Assembly: GCF_001723285.1 (NCBI RefSeq)
Contig: NZ_LPWG01000012.1
Span: 124,001-188,000, forward strand
Reading direction: 5' to 3'
DNA length: 64,000 nucleotides
From: Methyloceanibacter methanicus
GTDB lineage: Bacteria > Pseudomonadota > Alphaproteobacteria > Rhizobiales > Methyloligellaceae
Positions 40,805-50,557 of the stretch are shown here, piece by piece (the first letter of the stretch is position 1; the number at the start of each line of letters is the position of its first letter). A program made the position numbers and the translations under genes. The notes under the pieces were generated by a model. That model was given only the letters and a program-made list of their open reading frames with translations, had not been told where the DNA came from and ran no database searches.

Positions 40805-41425
40805 TCAGGTTGTTTGCTTTAGCCATTGGCCAGCGGCGTAGAGGTAGTCACCATAGGTCAGTTCAGCGAGATTGAGCCGGGCATCCGCACAGATGGTCGG
40901 CAAGTCCTGTTGGAAAGACTTATACCGTTCGCAAATGACTGATCCGCTCGGAATTGTTTTGCGATTCGAGGCGGTGTCTAGCCAATCCCGGATGATGCAG
41001 ATCACCTGATCGGAGTCGTCGTGGTGGGCTCGGATATCGTGCCCCGCAATGTCCGAGAGAAACGCCTGATACCTGTATTGTTCAGTGTCGAGGATCAGTG
41101 CATTTTTTTGCTTGTGCTTGCCATCGCCAAACTTCTTGGCTCCAAGAAATATACCAAGCTCGAACGGCATATTGAATCTCGGCAACCCAGTAGCCTCGTC
41201 CAACGTAGTACGAGACAAGTCATGTACCGAGAACATGCAGTTGCCGATAATGTTCAGGATTTTCTCAATCCGAGCTTGCGAGCCGTCCTGAAGTTCAAGT
41301 GCTGACCGCGGGGTGAAACCGCAGTCAAGAATGGCAAATACGATCGCATGAAACAATGGAGCGTAGCGGGCATCAAACGGACAGTTGATGAAGACGCGCC
41401 CGGCGTATCGCCCCTGCCTGCTCAC
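40805..41425 (-). CDS. TIR/nucleoside-deoxyribosyltransferase-like Rossmannoid protein, possible defence or toxin effector
   Basis: A 206-residue protein from a GTG start. The N-terminal strand VFINCPFDARYAPLFHAIVFAI, the KILNIIGNCMFSVHDLSR segment and the NMPFELGIFLGAKKFG motif follow the layout of TIR-like and nucleoside 2-deoxyribosyltransferase-like folds, in which the Glu after the Pro-Phe is usually catalytic. A second conserved-looking block is SDIAGHDIRAHHDDSD and a C-terminal LTYGDYLYAAGQWL helix. I recognise the family as widespread but functionally uncharacterised. Base composition is clearly lower in GC than in the neighbours. Its GTG overlaps the stop of the small gene before it (GTGA). 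NADase-type activity is only a hypothesis. Confidence 0.7.
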   Translation of the reverse strand: MSRQGRYAGRVFINCPFDARYAPLFHAIVFAILDCGFTPRSALELQDGSQARIEKILNIIGNCMFSVHDLSRTTLDEATGLPRFNMPFELGIFLGAKKFGDGKHKQKNALILDTEQYRYQAFLSDIAGHDIRAHHDDSDQVICIIRDWLDTASNRKTIPSGSVICERYKSFQQDLPTICADARLNLAELTYGDYLYAAGQWLKQTT

Positions 41426-41598
41426 CCCCTCTTGGGAGCCAAATTTCGACCGCCATCCTTCGGCGGATGTGGATCGTTCTGCACCGAGCGGTCTGACCGT
41501 GTCTCTTTTAACGTAGACCGGACTGCATCGCGTATCGCGTCCTTGCTTACGGTTGTGCGTACCGTCTTTGGTAACGAAATTGTACGTTCGCGCGGCAT
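41422..41598 (-). CDS. Small basic protein coupled to the TIR-like gene
   Basis: A 58-residue protein starting MPRERTISLPKTVRTTVSKDA, strongly basic and ending in a Pro/Lys/Arg-rich tail (DPHPPKDGGRNLAPKRG). The ATG at 41598 has an excellent ribosome-binding site, GAGGAG, eight bases upstream. The stop overlaps the next gene by four bases. No family is recognised. A small basic protein before a toxin-like gene could be an antitoxin, a DNA-binding regulator or a nucleic-acid sensor; nothing in the sequence decides this. Confidence 0.62.
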   Translation of the reverse strand: MPRERTISLPKTVRTTVSKDAIRDAVRSTLKETRSDRSVQNDPHPPKDGGRNLAPKRG

Positions 41599-41613
41599 CG
41601 AAATCTCCTCAGT

Positions 41614-41651
41614 AGATGCCAGTGTAGCATGAGCCTTAAGCACTGGCATCT
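41614..41651. promoter_or_regulatory. Perfect 11-bp inverted repeat upstream of the small basic protein gene
   Basis: AGATGCCAGTG at 41614-41624 and CACTGGCATCT at 41641-41651 are exact reverse complements around a 16-base loop. The repeat lies between the rne stop at 41671 and the ribosome-binding site of the islet. No T-run follows on the minus strand, so it fits an operator for islet autoregulation or an RNA stem-loop better than a standard terminator of rne. Confidence 0.65.
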
Positions 41652-41670
41652 AGTTGTAACGTAATCCTGT

Positions 41671-44561
41671 TTAACCGCGTGACCACCAGCCCTTGCGCTG
41701 AGGCGCGGCCTCTTTGTCGCTGTCGCTTTCCACGCGAATTTCGGGCTTCGGCGCCGGTGCGACCGGTTCGTCGCGCGAGGAGGCGATGCTGAGCGCGGGC
41801 TCGGTGTCCCGGGTCGCCGGTTCGGCCTCGTCCTCATCGGAACCTGCGTCCGACACCGGTTCGGACGTGTCGTCGGCCGGTTCGTTTGCGGCGGCTTCGT
41901 CCGCGTTCTCCTCGGACACGTAGGCGCTGACCGAGACTTCGCGCGGTGACGTCTCGTCCTCGGAGCCATCGTCGTCCTGGGAGTCCACAGGGCTTCCGCC
42001 GGCTCCGATCCTGCAGGACCGATCTCGCGTCCGCGACGGCATCGCCGCTCTGCCCGTCCTGCTGCTCGGCCGTCAACTCGCCGCCGTTTCTCTGACCGCG
42101 TCCCCGGCCACGGCGGCGCCACGGCGACCTCTGCGGCGCGACTTGCGCTGCTGCGTCTCGCCGTCGCCATCGGTCGCCTCGTTGTCCGTATCGGCGGCAA
42201 CGGACTCGGCGTCGGCGGAGGCCGCATCGGCCGTCTGATCGGCGTCCGCCTCGCCTTCGCCGCGCCCGCGCCCGCGCCGGCGTTTGCGCGGCCGTCGCTT
42301 GCCGCCGTCCGCGTCCTGGTCCCCGGACGGCGCACCGTCCTCGCGATGATGCGCCCAGTCCATGTGGACCACGGCACTCTCGCCCGACGCTGCGTGCTGT
42401 CCGTGGCTCGCTCGATGACGAATTGCGGGATGTGCAGATCCTGATCGGCCCCGACCGCGATCGAAACCCCGTATCGGGCTTCGATGTCCTTCAGATGCGC
42501 GCGCTTCTGATTGAGAATGTAGAGCGCGACCTCGACCGCGGTCGTCGCACGGAGCGGCATGACCCCATCGGTGATCAGACGGTCCTCGATCGAACGCAGG
42601 ATGTCGAGGGCGACCGATTCCACCGAGCGCACGATGCCGGTGCCCTGGCACATGGCGCAGGCGCTGGTCGAACCTTCCAGCACGCCCGTTCGCAGGCGCT
42701 GCCGCGACATTTCCAGAAGGCCGAAGGCGCTGATGCGCCCCACCTGAATGCGCGCGCGGTCGTTGCGCAAGGCATCCTTCAGGCGCCTCTCGACCTGGCG
42801 GTTGTTGCGCCGCTCGTCCATGTCGATGAAATCGATCACGATGAGGCCGGCCAGATCGCGCAAGCGCAACTGCCGTGCGATCTCTTCCGCCGCTTCCAGG
42901 TTGGTCTTGAGCGCCGTGTCCTCGATACTGTGTTCGCGCGTTGCCTTGCCCGAGTTCACATCGACGGCGACCAAGGCCTCGGTCTGATTGATGACGATGT
43001 AGCCGCCGGACTTCAGCGTCACCTGTGGCGAGAACATCGCCGCCAGTTGCCGCTCGACCTGATAGCGGATGAAGATCGGTTCCGGTTCCTTGTAGGGCTT
43101 CACGTTCTTCGCATGGCTCGGCATGAGCATGCGCATGAAATCCTTGGCCTCCCGGTAGGCATCGTCGCCGGCGACCAGGACCTCGTCGATATCCTTGTTG
43201 TACAGATCGCGGATGGAGCGCTTGATCAGGCTGCCTTCCTCGTAGACGAGGGCAGGGGCCGTCGAGCTCAAGGTCAGATCGCGAACCGTCTCCCACAGGC
43301 GCAGGAGATAGTCGTAGTCGCGTTTGATCTCGGTCTTGGTGCGCTGGGCACCGGCCGTGCGGATGATCAGACCCATGCCCTCGGGCACCTCGAGCTCGCC
43401 TGCGATCTCGCGCAGGCGCTTGCGGTCCGTGGGCTGCGTGATCTTGCGGGAAATCCCGCCGCCGCGTGCCGTGTTCGGCATCAGCACCGTGTACCGGCCG
43501 GCGAGCGACAGATAGGTCGTCAAGGCCGCGCCCTTATTGCCGCGCTCCTCCTTCACCACCTGGACCAGAATGATCTGGCGGCGGCGGATGACCTCCTGGA
43601 TCTTGTAGGGGCGCCCGCGTCGGCGGCGCGCACGCTCGGGCAATTCCTCGAGCGCATCTTCCGAGCCGACCGACTCCACGCGATCCTTCGCAGAGCCGCT
43701 GCGGCCGTTTTCGCCGGACTCGTCCTCATCGGAATCCTCGTCGTCGTCCGAGTCCTCCTCCGAATCCTCGTCGTCGTCCGAATCCTCGTCGTCGTCCGAG
43801 TCCTCATCGTCGTTCACGTCGTCGTCGGTCTCGCCGGCGTCGTCATACTCATCGCCCGCGGGCTCGTCGGTCTCGCTCGGCGCATCCGGGCGCCGGGCCG
43901 CGACGGCGTCTTCGTCGGAGTCAGCCTCGCTCTGCGACTCCGCCTCCGTCTCGTCGCTCTTGGCCTCCTCGGACTCGGCGACAGGCTCCGCAGGCTCGGA
44001 GACCTCATAGGTCAGGTCAGCCGCTTCGAGCTGGATATCGGGACCGCGGTCCTCGTCGCGGGGTGTCGTATCGATCTCGTCCTCATCGTCGAGTTCGAAG
44101 GTCGCGATCGGAAGCGCGTCCACCATGACGGCGTCTTCTTCGGGGACCGTCTCGGGCTTCTGAGCCTCCTTGCGGGGCTCGCCGCGGCTACGGCCACGGC
44201 GGCCGCGCCGGCGCCGGCGTCCGCCATTGGAGGCGGCGTCGTCTTCCGCGGCTTCCTCGGCGGAAGCACGGCTTTGCTCGGCGGCCTCTTCGTCGAGAAG
44301 CGCCTGACGATCCGCGACAGGGATTTGGTAATAATCGGGGTGGATTTCAGTAAAAGCCAGAAAGCCGTGCCGATTGCCACCGTAATCGACAAATGCGGCT
44401 TGTAGAGAAGGTTCTACCCGTGTGACTTTTGCGAGATAAATATTTCCACGGAGCTGTTTTTTACTAGCGGATTCGTAATCAAATTCCTCGACACGAGTTC
44501 CTTTGACGACGACCCGGGTCTCCTCCGGATGCGCCGCATCGATAAGCATTTTGTTTGCCAT
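41671..44561 (-). CDS. rne: Ribonuclease E (three frameshifts in the C-terminal disordered region)
   Basis: Endoribonuclease E, the scaffold of the RNA degradosome, reconstructed at about 963 residues. It begins MANKMLIDAAHPEETRVVV. The S1 domain starts at GNIYLAKVTRVEPSLQAAFVDYG and is split by a roughly 230-residue Arg-rich then Asp/Glu/Ser-rich insertion before resuming at GRPYKIQEVIRRRQIILVQVVKEERG, as is usual in alphaproteobacteria. The catalytic DNase I-like region (VDVNSGKATREHSIEDTA, IDFIDMDERRN) and the Zn-link CAMCQGTG are intact. Frame changes near 42392, 42085 and 41990 lie in the acidic/basic C-terminal tail ending APQRKGWWSRG at 41671. The catalytic half is unaffected. Confidence 0.92.
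43735..43815. repeat. Coding tandem repeat for the Asp/Ser/Glu-rich insertion of RNase E
   Basis: Imperfect repeats of an 18- to 27-base unit built from CCTCGTCGTCGTCCGA encode repeats of DDDEDS within the S1 insertion. Such repeats are prone to replication slippage and could vary in copy number between strains. Confidence 0.75.
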
Positions 44562-44982
44562 GTTGTTTGTTCTCCGCCGCGCGGCATTCGGCAGTAAGCG
44601 GCATCAGCCGCTCCGCCGGGCGCAAGCCTGACGGCCACGCGGACCTAATTTCAGTAGACGATATTTTCATGCAATGCCCCGTCACGGCCCCGGTCGAGGC
44701 GCCTCGGGGAGCGGCCTGTCTTGGCCGCCAAGCGTCGAGAGGCAAAGAGAAAGCACCATGATTCCGGCCGCTTATCTGTCTGCCCTGACTGTGCATCACG
44801 ATTTCCTACGGGCCGCAGGTCAAATGCTGCGGCTGCTTTCACTCAAGGCGGCGCATAGTCCTTAAATGCCGCCGCATACCTGCGCCGGAGCCAGCTTCTC
44901 CTCGGCTCGACGCGCCAAATTGGTGTGCCCGTCCCGCCTCCCGGCGTCCAAGGGCCTGAGACTCACTGATTTGAGTCACCCT

Positions 44983-45012
44983 CTATTAGTGTGTTGCCGG
45001 GAGATTTGGCAA
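44983..45012 (-). promoter_or_regulatory. Candidate rne promoter
   Basis: On the minus strand TTGCCA (45007-45012) is followed after 18 bases by TAATAG (44983-44988). The -35 is close to consensus, the -10 is weak. It would give an rne leader of about 415 bases. Confidence 0.35.
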
Positions 45013-45082
45013 GTGCTGAGCGCCGGATTGGCTCTAAAGGACAACGGTCGCTTAACCAGACGTGGTTAACATTTGGGGCCCG

Positions 45083-45124
45083 CCAAGGGTCGATTTGGGT
45101 CACCCCAAGGGTCGATTGGGGCAC
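45083..45124. repeat. Two-copy direct repeat upstream of amiC
   Basis: CCAAGGGTCGATTTGGGTCAC (45083-45103) is followed at 22-base spacing by CCAAGGGTCGATTGGGGCAC (45105-45124). The copies differ in two positions. The location, about 110-150 bases before the amiC start, and the two-turn spacing suit a regulator binding twice on one face of the helix. Confidence 0.6.
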
Positions 45125-45236
45125 CGAGGGGCCGCAAAAACGTCCTCGTCGCGTGTCAGCGTGAACGAAACTGCGCTCGTCGCGTTTGGTGCGCAAGGCG
45201 GGGTTTGAGTCGGTCGGATAGGACGAAATACGCATC

Positions 45237-46472
45237 ATGCGACAGTTGGGAAGGCGGGTTCTGACGCCGCTATTCGCGCTTTCGACGGCCGCCCTCATGA
45301 CCCTGACGGGCCCCCAACAGGCGTTGGCGGAAGGCTCCGGCGCCATCGCGCAGGACGCGCGCCTAGCCGGAGACCGGGAGCGCACCCGCTTCATCGCCGA
45401 CCTCTCGAAGAAGGTGGACGTGAACGTCTTCGCGCTCGGCAATCCCTACCGTGTCATCGTGGACGCCGCCGATGTGAGCTTCCAGATGCCGAAGGGCATC
45501 GGCAACGAGAAACGGGGGCTGGTCACGGCCTTCCGCTACGGCCTGTTCGCGCCGGGCAAGTCCCGCATCGTGCTCGACCTCAGCGGGCCGTTCCTCATCG
45601 ACCGGTCCTTCGTGCTCGGGGCGCGGGACGACCAGCCGGCCCGCCTCGTCATCGACCTTGTGCCGACGGACGAAGAGACGTTCCTCGCGAGGCTGAAGGA
45701 ACAGCGCAGCAAGGCCACTGAGACGGAAACGGTGGAGCGCCCCCAGGCCGTGGAACCCCCTGACGATGCAAAACCGGTGGTGGTGCTGGACCCGGGCCAT
45801 GGCGGCGTCGACCCCGGCGCGAAGAGCGCCAACGGCGTCCAGGAAAAGGACGTCGTGCTGGCGTTCGCCAAACTGCTGCGCAAGAAACTCGAGGAGACGG
45901 ACCGGTATCAAGTGTTCATGACCCGGGAGGACGATACCTTCCTGCCGCTCAAGGAGCGGGTCAAATTCGCCCGCAAGAAGGGCGCCGGGCTTTTCGTATC
46001 GCTTCACGCGGACTACTTCCCGGCCGAAATCGACGATGCGCGGGGCGCCACCGTCTTTACGCTCTCCGAGGAAGCGAGCGACGAAGAGGCGAGGGCGCTA
46101 GCCGCCAAGGAGAATTTCTCCGACGCGATTGCAGGGGTGGAGTTGCCGAAGGACTCCGACGAGGTGGTGACCAACATCCTCATCGATCTGGCCCAGCGCG
46201 AAACCAACAACCGCTCGGTGGTGATGGCCCGCTCCATCGTCGGGGAACTGGCCGCGAAGGGCCGGCTCCATACCAAGCAGTTGCGCTCGGCGGGCTTCCG
46301 GGTGCTCAAGGCCCCGGACGTGCCCTCGGTGTTGTTGGAGCTCGGGTTTCTCTCGAACGAAGAGGACGAGAAGCAGCTCACCTCGGAGACCTGGCGGGAG
46401 CGCATGGCGGGCGCCATTCGGGACGCGGTGGACAATTATTTCAAACAACGCATGGCCCAGGCGCCGTTCTAG
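45237..46472 (+). CDS. amiC: N-acetylmuramoyl-L-alanine amidase, AmiC type
   Basis: A 411-residue periplasmic amidase that cuts peptidoglycan stem peptides to separate daughter cells. Signal peptide at the N-terminus (LTPLFALSTAALMTLTGPQQALA), then an AMIN domain (about 45-145), a linker, and an Amidase_3 domain with VVVLDPGHGGVDPGAKSANGVQEKDVVL (zinc His and Glu), LFVSLHADYFP and LLELGFLSNEEDE (catalytic Glu). Intact. It is followed by PBP1A in the same direction; the amiC-mrcA-prfB order downstream of rne is conserved in Hyphomicrobiales. Confidence 0.95.
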   Translation: MRQLGRRVLTPLFALSTAALMTLTGPQQALAEGSGAIAQDARLAGDRERTRFIADLSKKVDVNVFALGNPYRVIVDAADVSFQMPKGIGNEKRGLVTAFRYGLFAPGKSRIVLDLSGPFLIDRSFVLGARDDQPARLVIDLVPTDEETFLARLKEQRSKATETETVERPQAVEPPDDAKPVVVLDPGHGGVDPGAKSANGVQEKDVVLAFAKLLRKKLEETDRYQVFMTREDDTFLPLKERVKFARKKGAGLFVSLHADYFPAEIDDARGATVFTLSEEASDEEARALAAKENFSDAIAGVELPKDSDEVVTNILIDLAQRETNNRSVVMARSIVGELAAKGRLHTKQLRSAGFRVLKAPDVPSVLLELGFLSNEEDEKQLTSETWRERMAGAIRDAVDNYFKQRMAQAPF

Positions 46473-46619
46473 CGGGCGCATCCAGCGGATTCCGGCGCGG
46501 CCAGCGCCCCGGGACTCCCCGATTCCGCGGGACTATTGCGTTTTGTTGCCATATTCTTGGTTAGGTTGAAGTCAGGAATCCCGCCGACCGGGCAGGCGGG
46601 CCGAAATAGCAGAGATCAC

Positions 46620-49243
46620 ATGGATATCACGGCACCAGTGAAGCCCCCCAAACAGGGGAAGAAGAAGAAGCGCGGCGGGTTTTTCTTGCGGCTCTTGGGC
46701 TTTGTCTTTGCCGCGTGCATGATTCTGTCCATTGCCGTCGCCGGCGCCGTGGCCTTCGTGCTGTGGAAGGTGTCTCAGGAACTTCCGGACTACGAAAAGC
46801 TCGCCCGCTACGAGCCGCCGGTGATGACCCGCATTCATGCCAATGACGGGCGCCTGATTGCCGAATACGCGCGCCAGCGGCGCATCTACGTGCCGATCAC
46901 GGCGATTCCGAAGCGTGTCATCGACGCGTTTATCTCCGCCGAGGACAAGAATTTCTATCAGCACGGCGGTCTCGACATTCAGGGCATTATCCGCGCCATC
47001 GTCACCAATCTGAGTGCGATGCAGTCGGGCGGCGGAAACATGGTCGGCGCCTCGACGATCACCCAGCAGGTGGCGAAGAACTTCCTCCTGACGAGCGACC
47101 AGAACATCGAGCGCAAGCTCAAAGAGGCGATCCTTGCCATTCGTATCGAGCGTGCGTTCACGAAGGATCAGATCCTCGAGCTCTATCTGAACGAGATCTA
47201 TCTCGGCGGCGGCGCCTACGGTGTCGCGGCCGCGGCCCAGCGCTACTGGAATAAGGCGCTCAACGAACTCACCTTGGAAGAGGCGGCCTATCTTGCGGTC
47301 TTGCCGAAAGCGCCGAGCCGGTATGACCCGATCAAGCATCAAAAGCGCGCGCTGGCCCGGCGCAACTGGGTCATCGACCGCATTGTCGAGAACGGTTACG
47401 CGACGGCCCAAGAGGGCGAGGCGGCCAAGGAGAAGCCGCTCACGGTTCTGGCCAAGCGCTACGGACCCCAAATTCACGCCTCCGAATACTACGCCGAGGA
47501 AGTACGCCGCGAGATTCTCGACCGGTTCGGCGAAGACAAGCTCTATGGCGGCGGTCTTTCGGTCCGCACGTCTCTGGATCCGCGCCTGCAGTCGGCTGCG
47601 CGCGACGCTCTCGTCGAGGGGCTGACCAGGTACGACCGGTCGAACGCCGGCTGGCGTGGGGCCGAGAAGCAGATCGAGATCGCCGGCGATTGGGGCAAGA
47701 CCCTTGCCGGTATTCCGGTTTGGAAGGACATCGAGCCTTGGAGGCTCGCCGTCGTCCTCGAAGTAAGCGGCTCGGAAGCCAAGATCGGCCTCCGTCCGGG
47801 ACGCGACAGGCAAGGCCAGCTGGTCGCCGAGCGCGAAACCGGCGTCATTCCCGCCTCGCAAGTCCGGTGGACGCGGAAGTCGATCCAGTCGGCTCTGAAG
47901 CCCGGCGACGTCGTCTACGTGGCACCGCTCGAGAAGACGACGAAAAAGAAGGATGAAGAGGGCAAGGAGACCGAAGTCAGCGAAGCGGTTCCGGGTCAAT
48001 GGTCGCTCCAACAGGTCCCGAAAGTCAGCGGCGCGCTCGTGGCCATGGATCCCCACTCGGGCCGTGTGCTTGCGATCGCCGGCGGTTTCAGCTTCCACCA
48101 AAGCCAGTTCGACCGCGCAACCCAGGCCCTGCGCCAGCCGGGCTCGTCGTTCAAGCCGCTCATCTATCTGACCGCGCTGGACAACGGTTACGCGCCCAAC
48201 AGCGTCATTCTCGACGGCCGTATTTGCGTGAGCCAGGGGCGGGGCATGCCGCCATGGTGTCCGAAGAACTATTCGGGCGGCGGTGCCGGTCCCTCGACGT
48301 TGCGGCCGGGCATCGAGAAGTCGCGGAACTTGATGACCGTGCGTCTGTCGCGGGATATCGGCATGCCGGTCATCGCGGAATATGCGCGGCGCTTCGGCGT
48401 CTACGACAACCTGATGCCGGCCCTATCCATGTCGCTTGGCGCAGGCGAGACCACGCTGCTCCGCATGGTCACGGCCTATTCGATGATTGCGAACGGCGGC
48501 AAGAAGGTCGAGGCGACCTTCATTGACCGCATCCAGGATCGCTACGGCCGGACGGTTTGGAAACACGACAAGCGGGACTGCAAGGGTTGCGTCGCGCGCG
48601 AATGGACCAACCAGTCCGAGCCGGAACTTGTCGATGTGCTCGAGCAGGTCGTTGATCCGATCGCGGCCTATCAGATGGTGGGCATCATGCAGGGCGTGGT
48701 GACCTCCGGTACGGCACGGCGTTTGGCCTCTCTCAACCGGCCCCTTGCGGGCAAAACCGGGACGACCAACAACTACAAGGACGCCTGGTTCATCGGCTAT
48801 ACGCCCGATCTCGTCGTCGGGTCCTATGTGGGCTACGACCAGCCGAAGCCCATGGGCCGAAGCGCGACGGGTGGTGGCCTCGCGGCCCCGATCGTGAAGG
48901 ACTTCTTCGAAGAGGCCCTGAAGGACGTGCCGCCGCAGCCGTTCCGCGCACCGGAAGGAACGATCATGATGCCGGTGAATCACCAGACCGGCCTACCGGC
49001 CCGAAAGGGCGGGGCTGGAACGGTGATGGAAGCGTTCAAGCCGGAGCAGGTCTCCGCCGCCGCCGCCGCGGCAGCCCGGGGAGAAGCGGTTGCGGACGAC
49101 GGGGCGGGCGATTCCTATCCGTCCTATCCCACGCAGCCGCGCCAGCGGCAGCGCCCCGGCAGGTCGCCAGCCCGCCGCCGGCCGCATCGCCGCCGCCGCA
49201 ACGCCGCCGTCAGAAACGCTCCGGATTCTTCGGGCGCTTCTGA
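46620..49243 (+). CDS. mrcA: Penicillin-binding protein 1A (C-terminal frameshift near 49138)
   Basis: A bifunctional class A PBP that polymerises and cross-links peptidoglycan. The start MDITAPVKPPKQGKKKKRGG gives a short cytoplasmic tail and a single transmembrane helix (FVFAACMILSIAVAGAVAFV). The glycosyltransferase domain shows ISAEDKNFYQHGGLD, GASTITQQVAKN and RKLKEAI.A.RIE; the transpeptidase domain has the active-site Ser in PGSSFKPL, SRN and KTGTTNNYKD. A missing base near 49138 sends the frame into a long unnatural tail; correcting it gives a proline-rich end finishing KRSGFFGRF at 49243, a standard PBP1A terminus. Confidence 0.93.
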
Positions 49244-49357
49244 CCGCCACGCGGAACGCGTCGGCAGCAATCCGATGAATATGAGAAGGTCGCGCTGCGC
49301 GGAGGGTGTCCGTGCGTGCATTTCGTTCAACACACCAAAAGTCACGACGAGGATAGG

Positions 49358-50471
49358 ATGCGAGCCGAAACCGAGGCGCTTGTAAACGAGATCAAAGAGT
49401 CGCTGTCGCTTTTGCGGAGGCATCTTTGACCCCGAACGGGCAAGAGACCGGCTGAGCGAACTGGACCGGGAGGCCGAGGATCCCAACTTCTGGAACGACG
49501 CGGCGCGGGCCCAAGGGGTCATGCGCGAACGCCAGCAGCTCGAGGCAGCCCTCGGCGCCTTCGATCGCATCCAGTCCGAACTCGACGACAACCTGACGCT
49601 CGTCACTCTGGGCGAAGAGGAGAACGACGAAAGCATCGTCGCCGAAGCCGAAGAGTCCTTGCGCAAGCTGCGTCAGGAGGCGCACACCCGTGAGGTCGAG
49701 GCCCTGCTCTCGGGCGAGGCGGACGCAAATGATGCGTATGCGGAGATTCACGCCGGTGCCGGCGGCACCGAAAGCCAGGACTGGGCCCAGATGCTGGAGC
49801 GCATGTATATGCGCTGGGCGGAAGGCCACGGCTACAAGGTCGAGCTGATCGGTGAGAGTCCCGGCGAAGAAGCGGGGATCAAGTCGGCCACGATCCTGAT
49901 CAAGGGGCTCAATGCCTATGGCTGGCTCAAGACGGAGTCCGGGGTGCATCGCCTCGTCCGCATCTCGCCGTTCGATTCCAATGCGCGCCGCCATACGAGC
50001 TTTGCCTCGGTCTGGGTCTATCCGGCTGTCGACGATGCGATCGAGATCGATATCGAGGACAAGGACGTTCGGATCGATACGTACCGGGCATCCGGGGCCG
50101 GCGGCCAGCACGTCAATACGACCGACAGCGCCGTGCGCATCACCCACGTGCCGACGGGCATCGTCGTGCAGTGCCAGAACGAGCGGTCGCAGCACAAGAA
50201 TCGCGCGACCGCGTGGGCCATGTTACGGGCGCGTCTCTACGAGGCCGAGCTCAAGCGGCGGGAAGAAGAGGCCATGGCGTCGGAAGCGTCGAAGTCGGAG
50301 ATCGGCTGGGGGCATCAGATCCGCTCCTACGTGCTGCAGCCCTATCAGCTCGTGAAGGACCTGCGGACCGGTGTCGAAAACACCAACCCACCGGCGGTTC
50401 TCGATGGCGACATCGACGCCTTCATCGAGGCGGCGCTCGCCGAGCGGATCAGCGCCGACGCCGGCTCTTAG
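49358..50471 (+). CDS. prfB: Peptide chain release factor 2, with programmed +1 frameshift at codon 24
   Basis: RF2 releases finished proteins at UGA and UAA. The first 23 codons, starting at the ATG at 49358, encode [23 protein letters not shown] and meet a TGA at 49427-49429. A +1 shift at CTT TGA C gives [23 protein letters not shown] and continues to 50471, 370 residues in all. The stop-recognition SPF motif is in [15 protein letters not shown] and the catalytic GGQ in [14 protein letters not shown]. The arrangement matches the autoregulatory prfB frameshift of Escherichia coli: low RF2 makes the ribosome pause at UGA and shift. Confidence 0.96.
49416..49430 (+). promoter_or_regulatory. 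prfB programmed +1 ribosomal frameshift signal
   Basis: A Shine-Dalgarno-like GGAGG (49416-49420) stands three bases before CTT TGA C (49424-49430). The spacing and the CTT-TGA-C heptamer are the same as in the experimentally established E. coli prfB element. Confidence 0.95.
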
Positions 50472-50557
50472 CGGGCACCGGGATGTCACGCAGAACGCCG
50501 CGGCCGGTGTTGTGCCGGCCACGGCTTCGAACTCTTCGTCGGCGTGTTGGCGCCGTG

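Larger units (their letters stand above)
44562..45236. other. Long intergenic region between rne and amiC (rne leader)
   Basis: 675 bases without a gene, on the rne side presumably a long 5' leader; long leaders are common for rne because RNase E controls its own message. A candidate minus-strand promoter and a tandem repeat in it are listed separately. A GACTC/GAGTC dyad lies near 44959-44976. Short open frames here lack family similarity. Confidence 0.5.

Noticed and set aside
41614-41651. Rho-independent terminator of rne
   Set aside because: The stem is perfect but no T-run follows on the transcribed strand, and the loop is long.
43735-43815. CRISPR-like repeat array
   Set aside because: The repeats are contiguous, in frame and encode the acidic insertion of RNase E, without spacers.
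49424-49430. prfB as a pseudogene because of an in-frame TGA
   Set aside because: The stop is part of the known programmed +1 frameshift with its internal Shine-Dalgarno.
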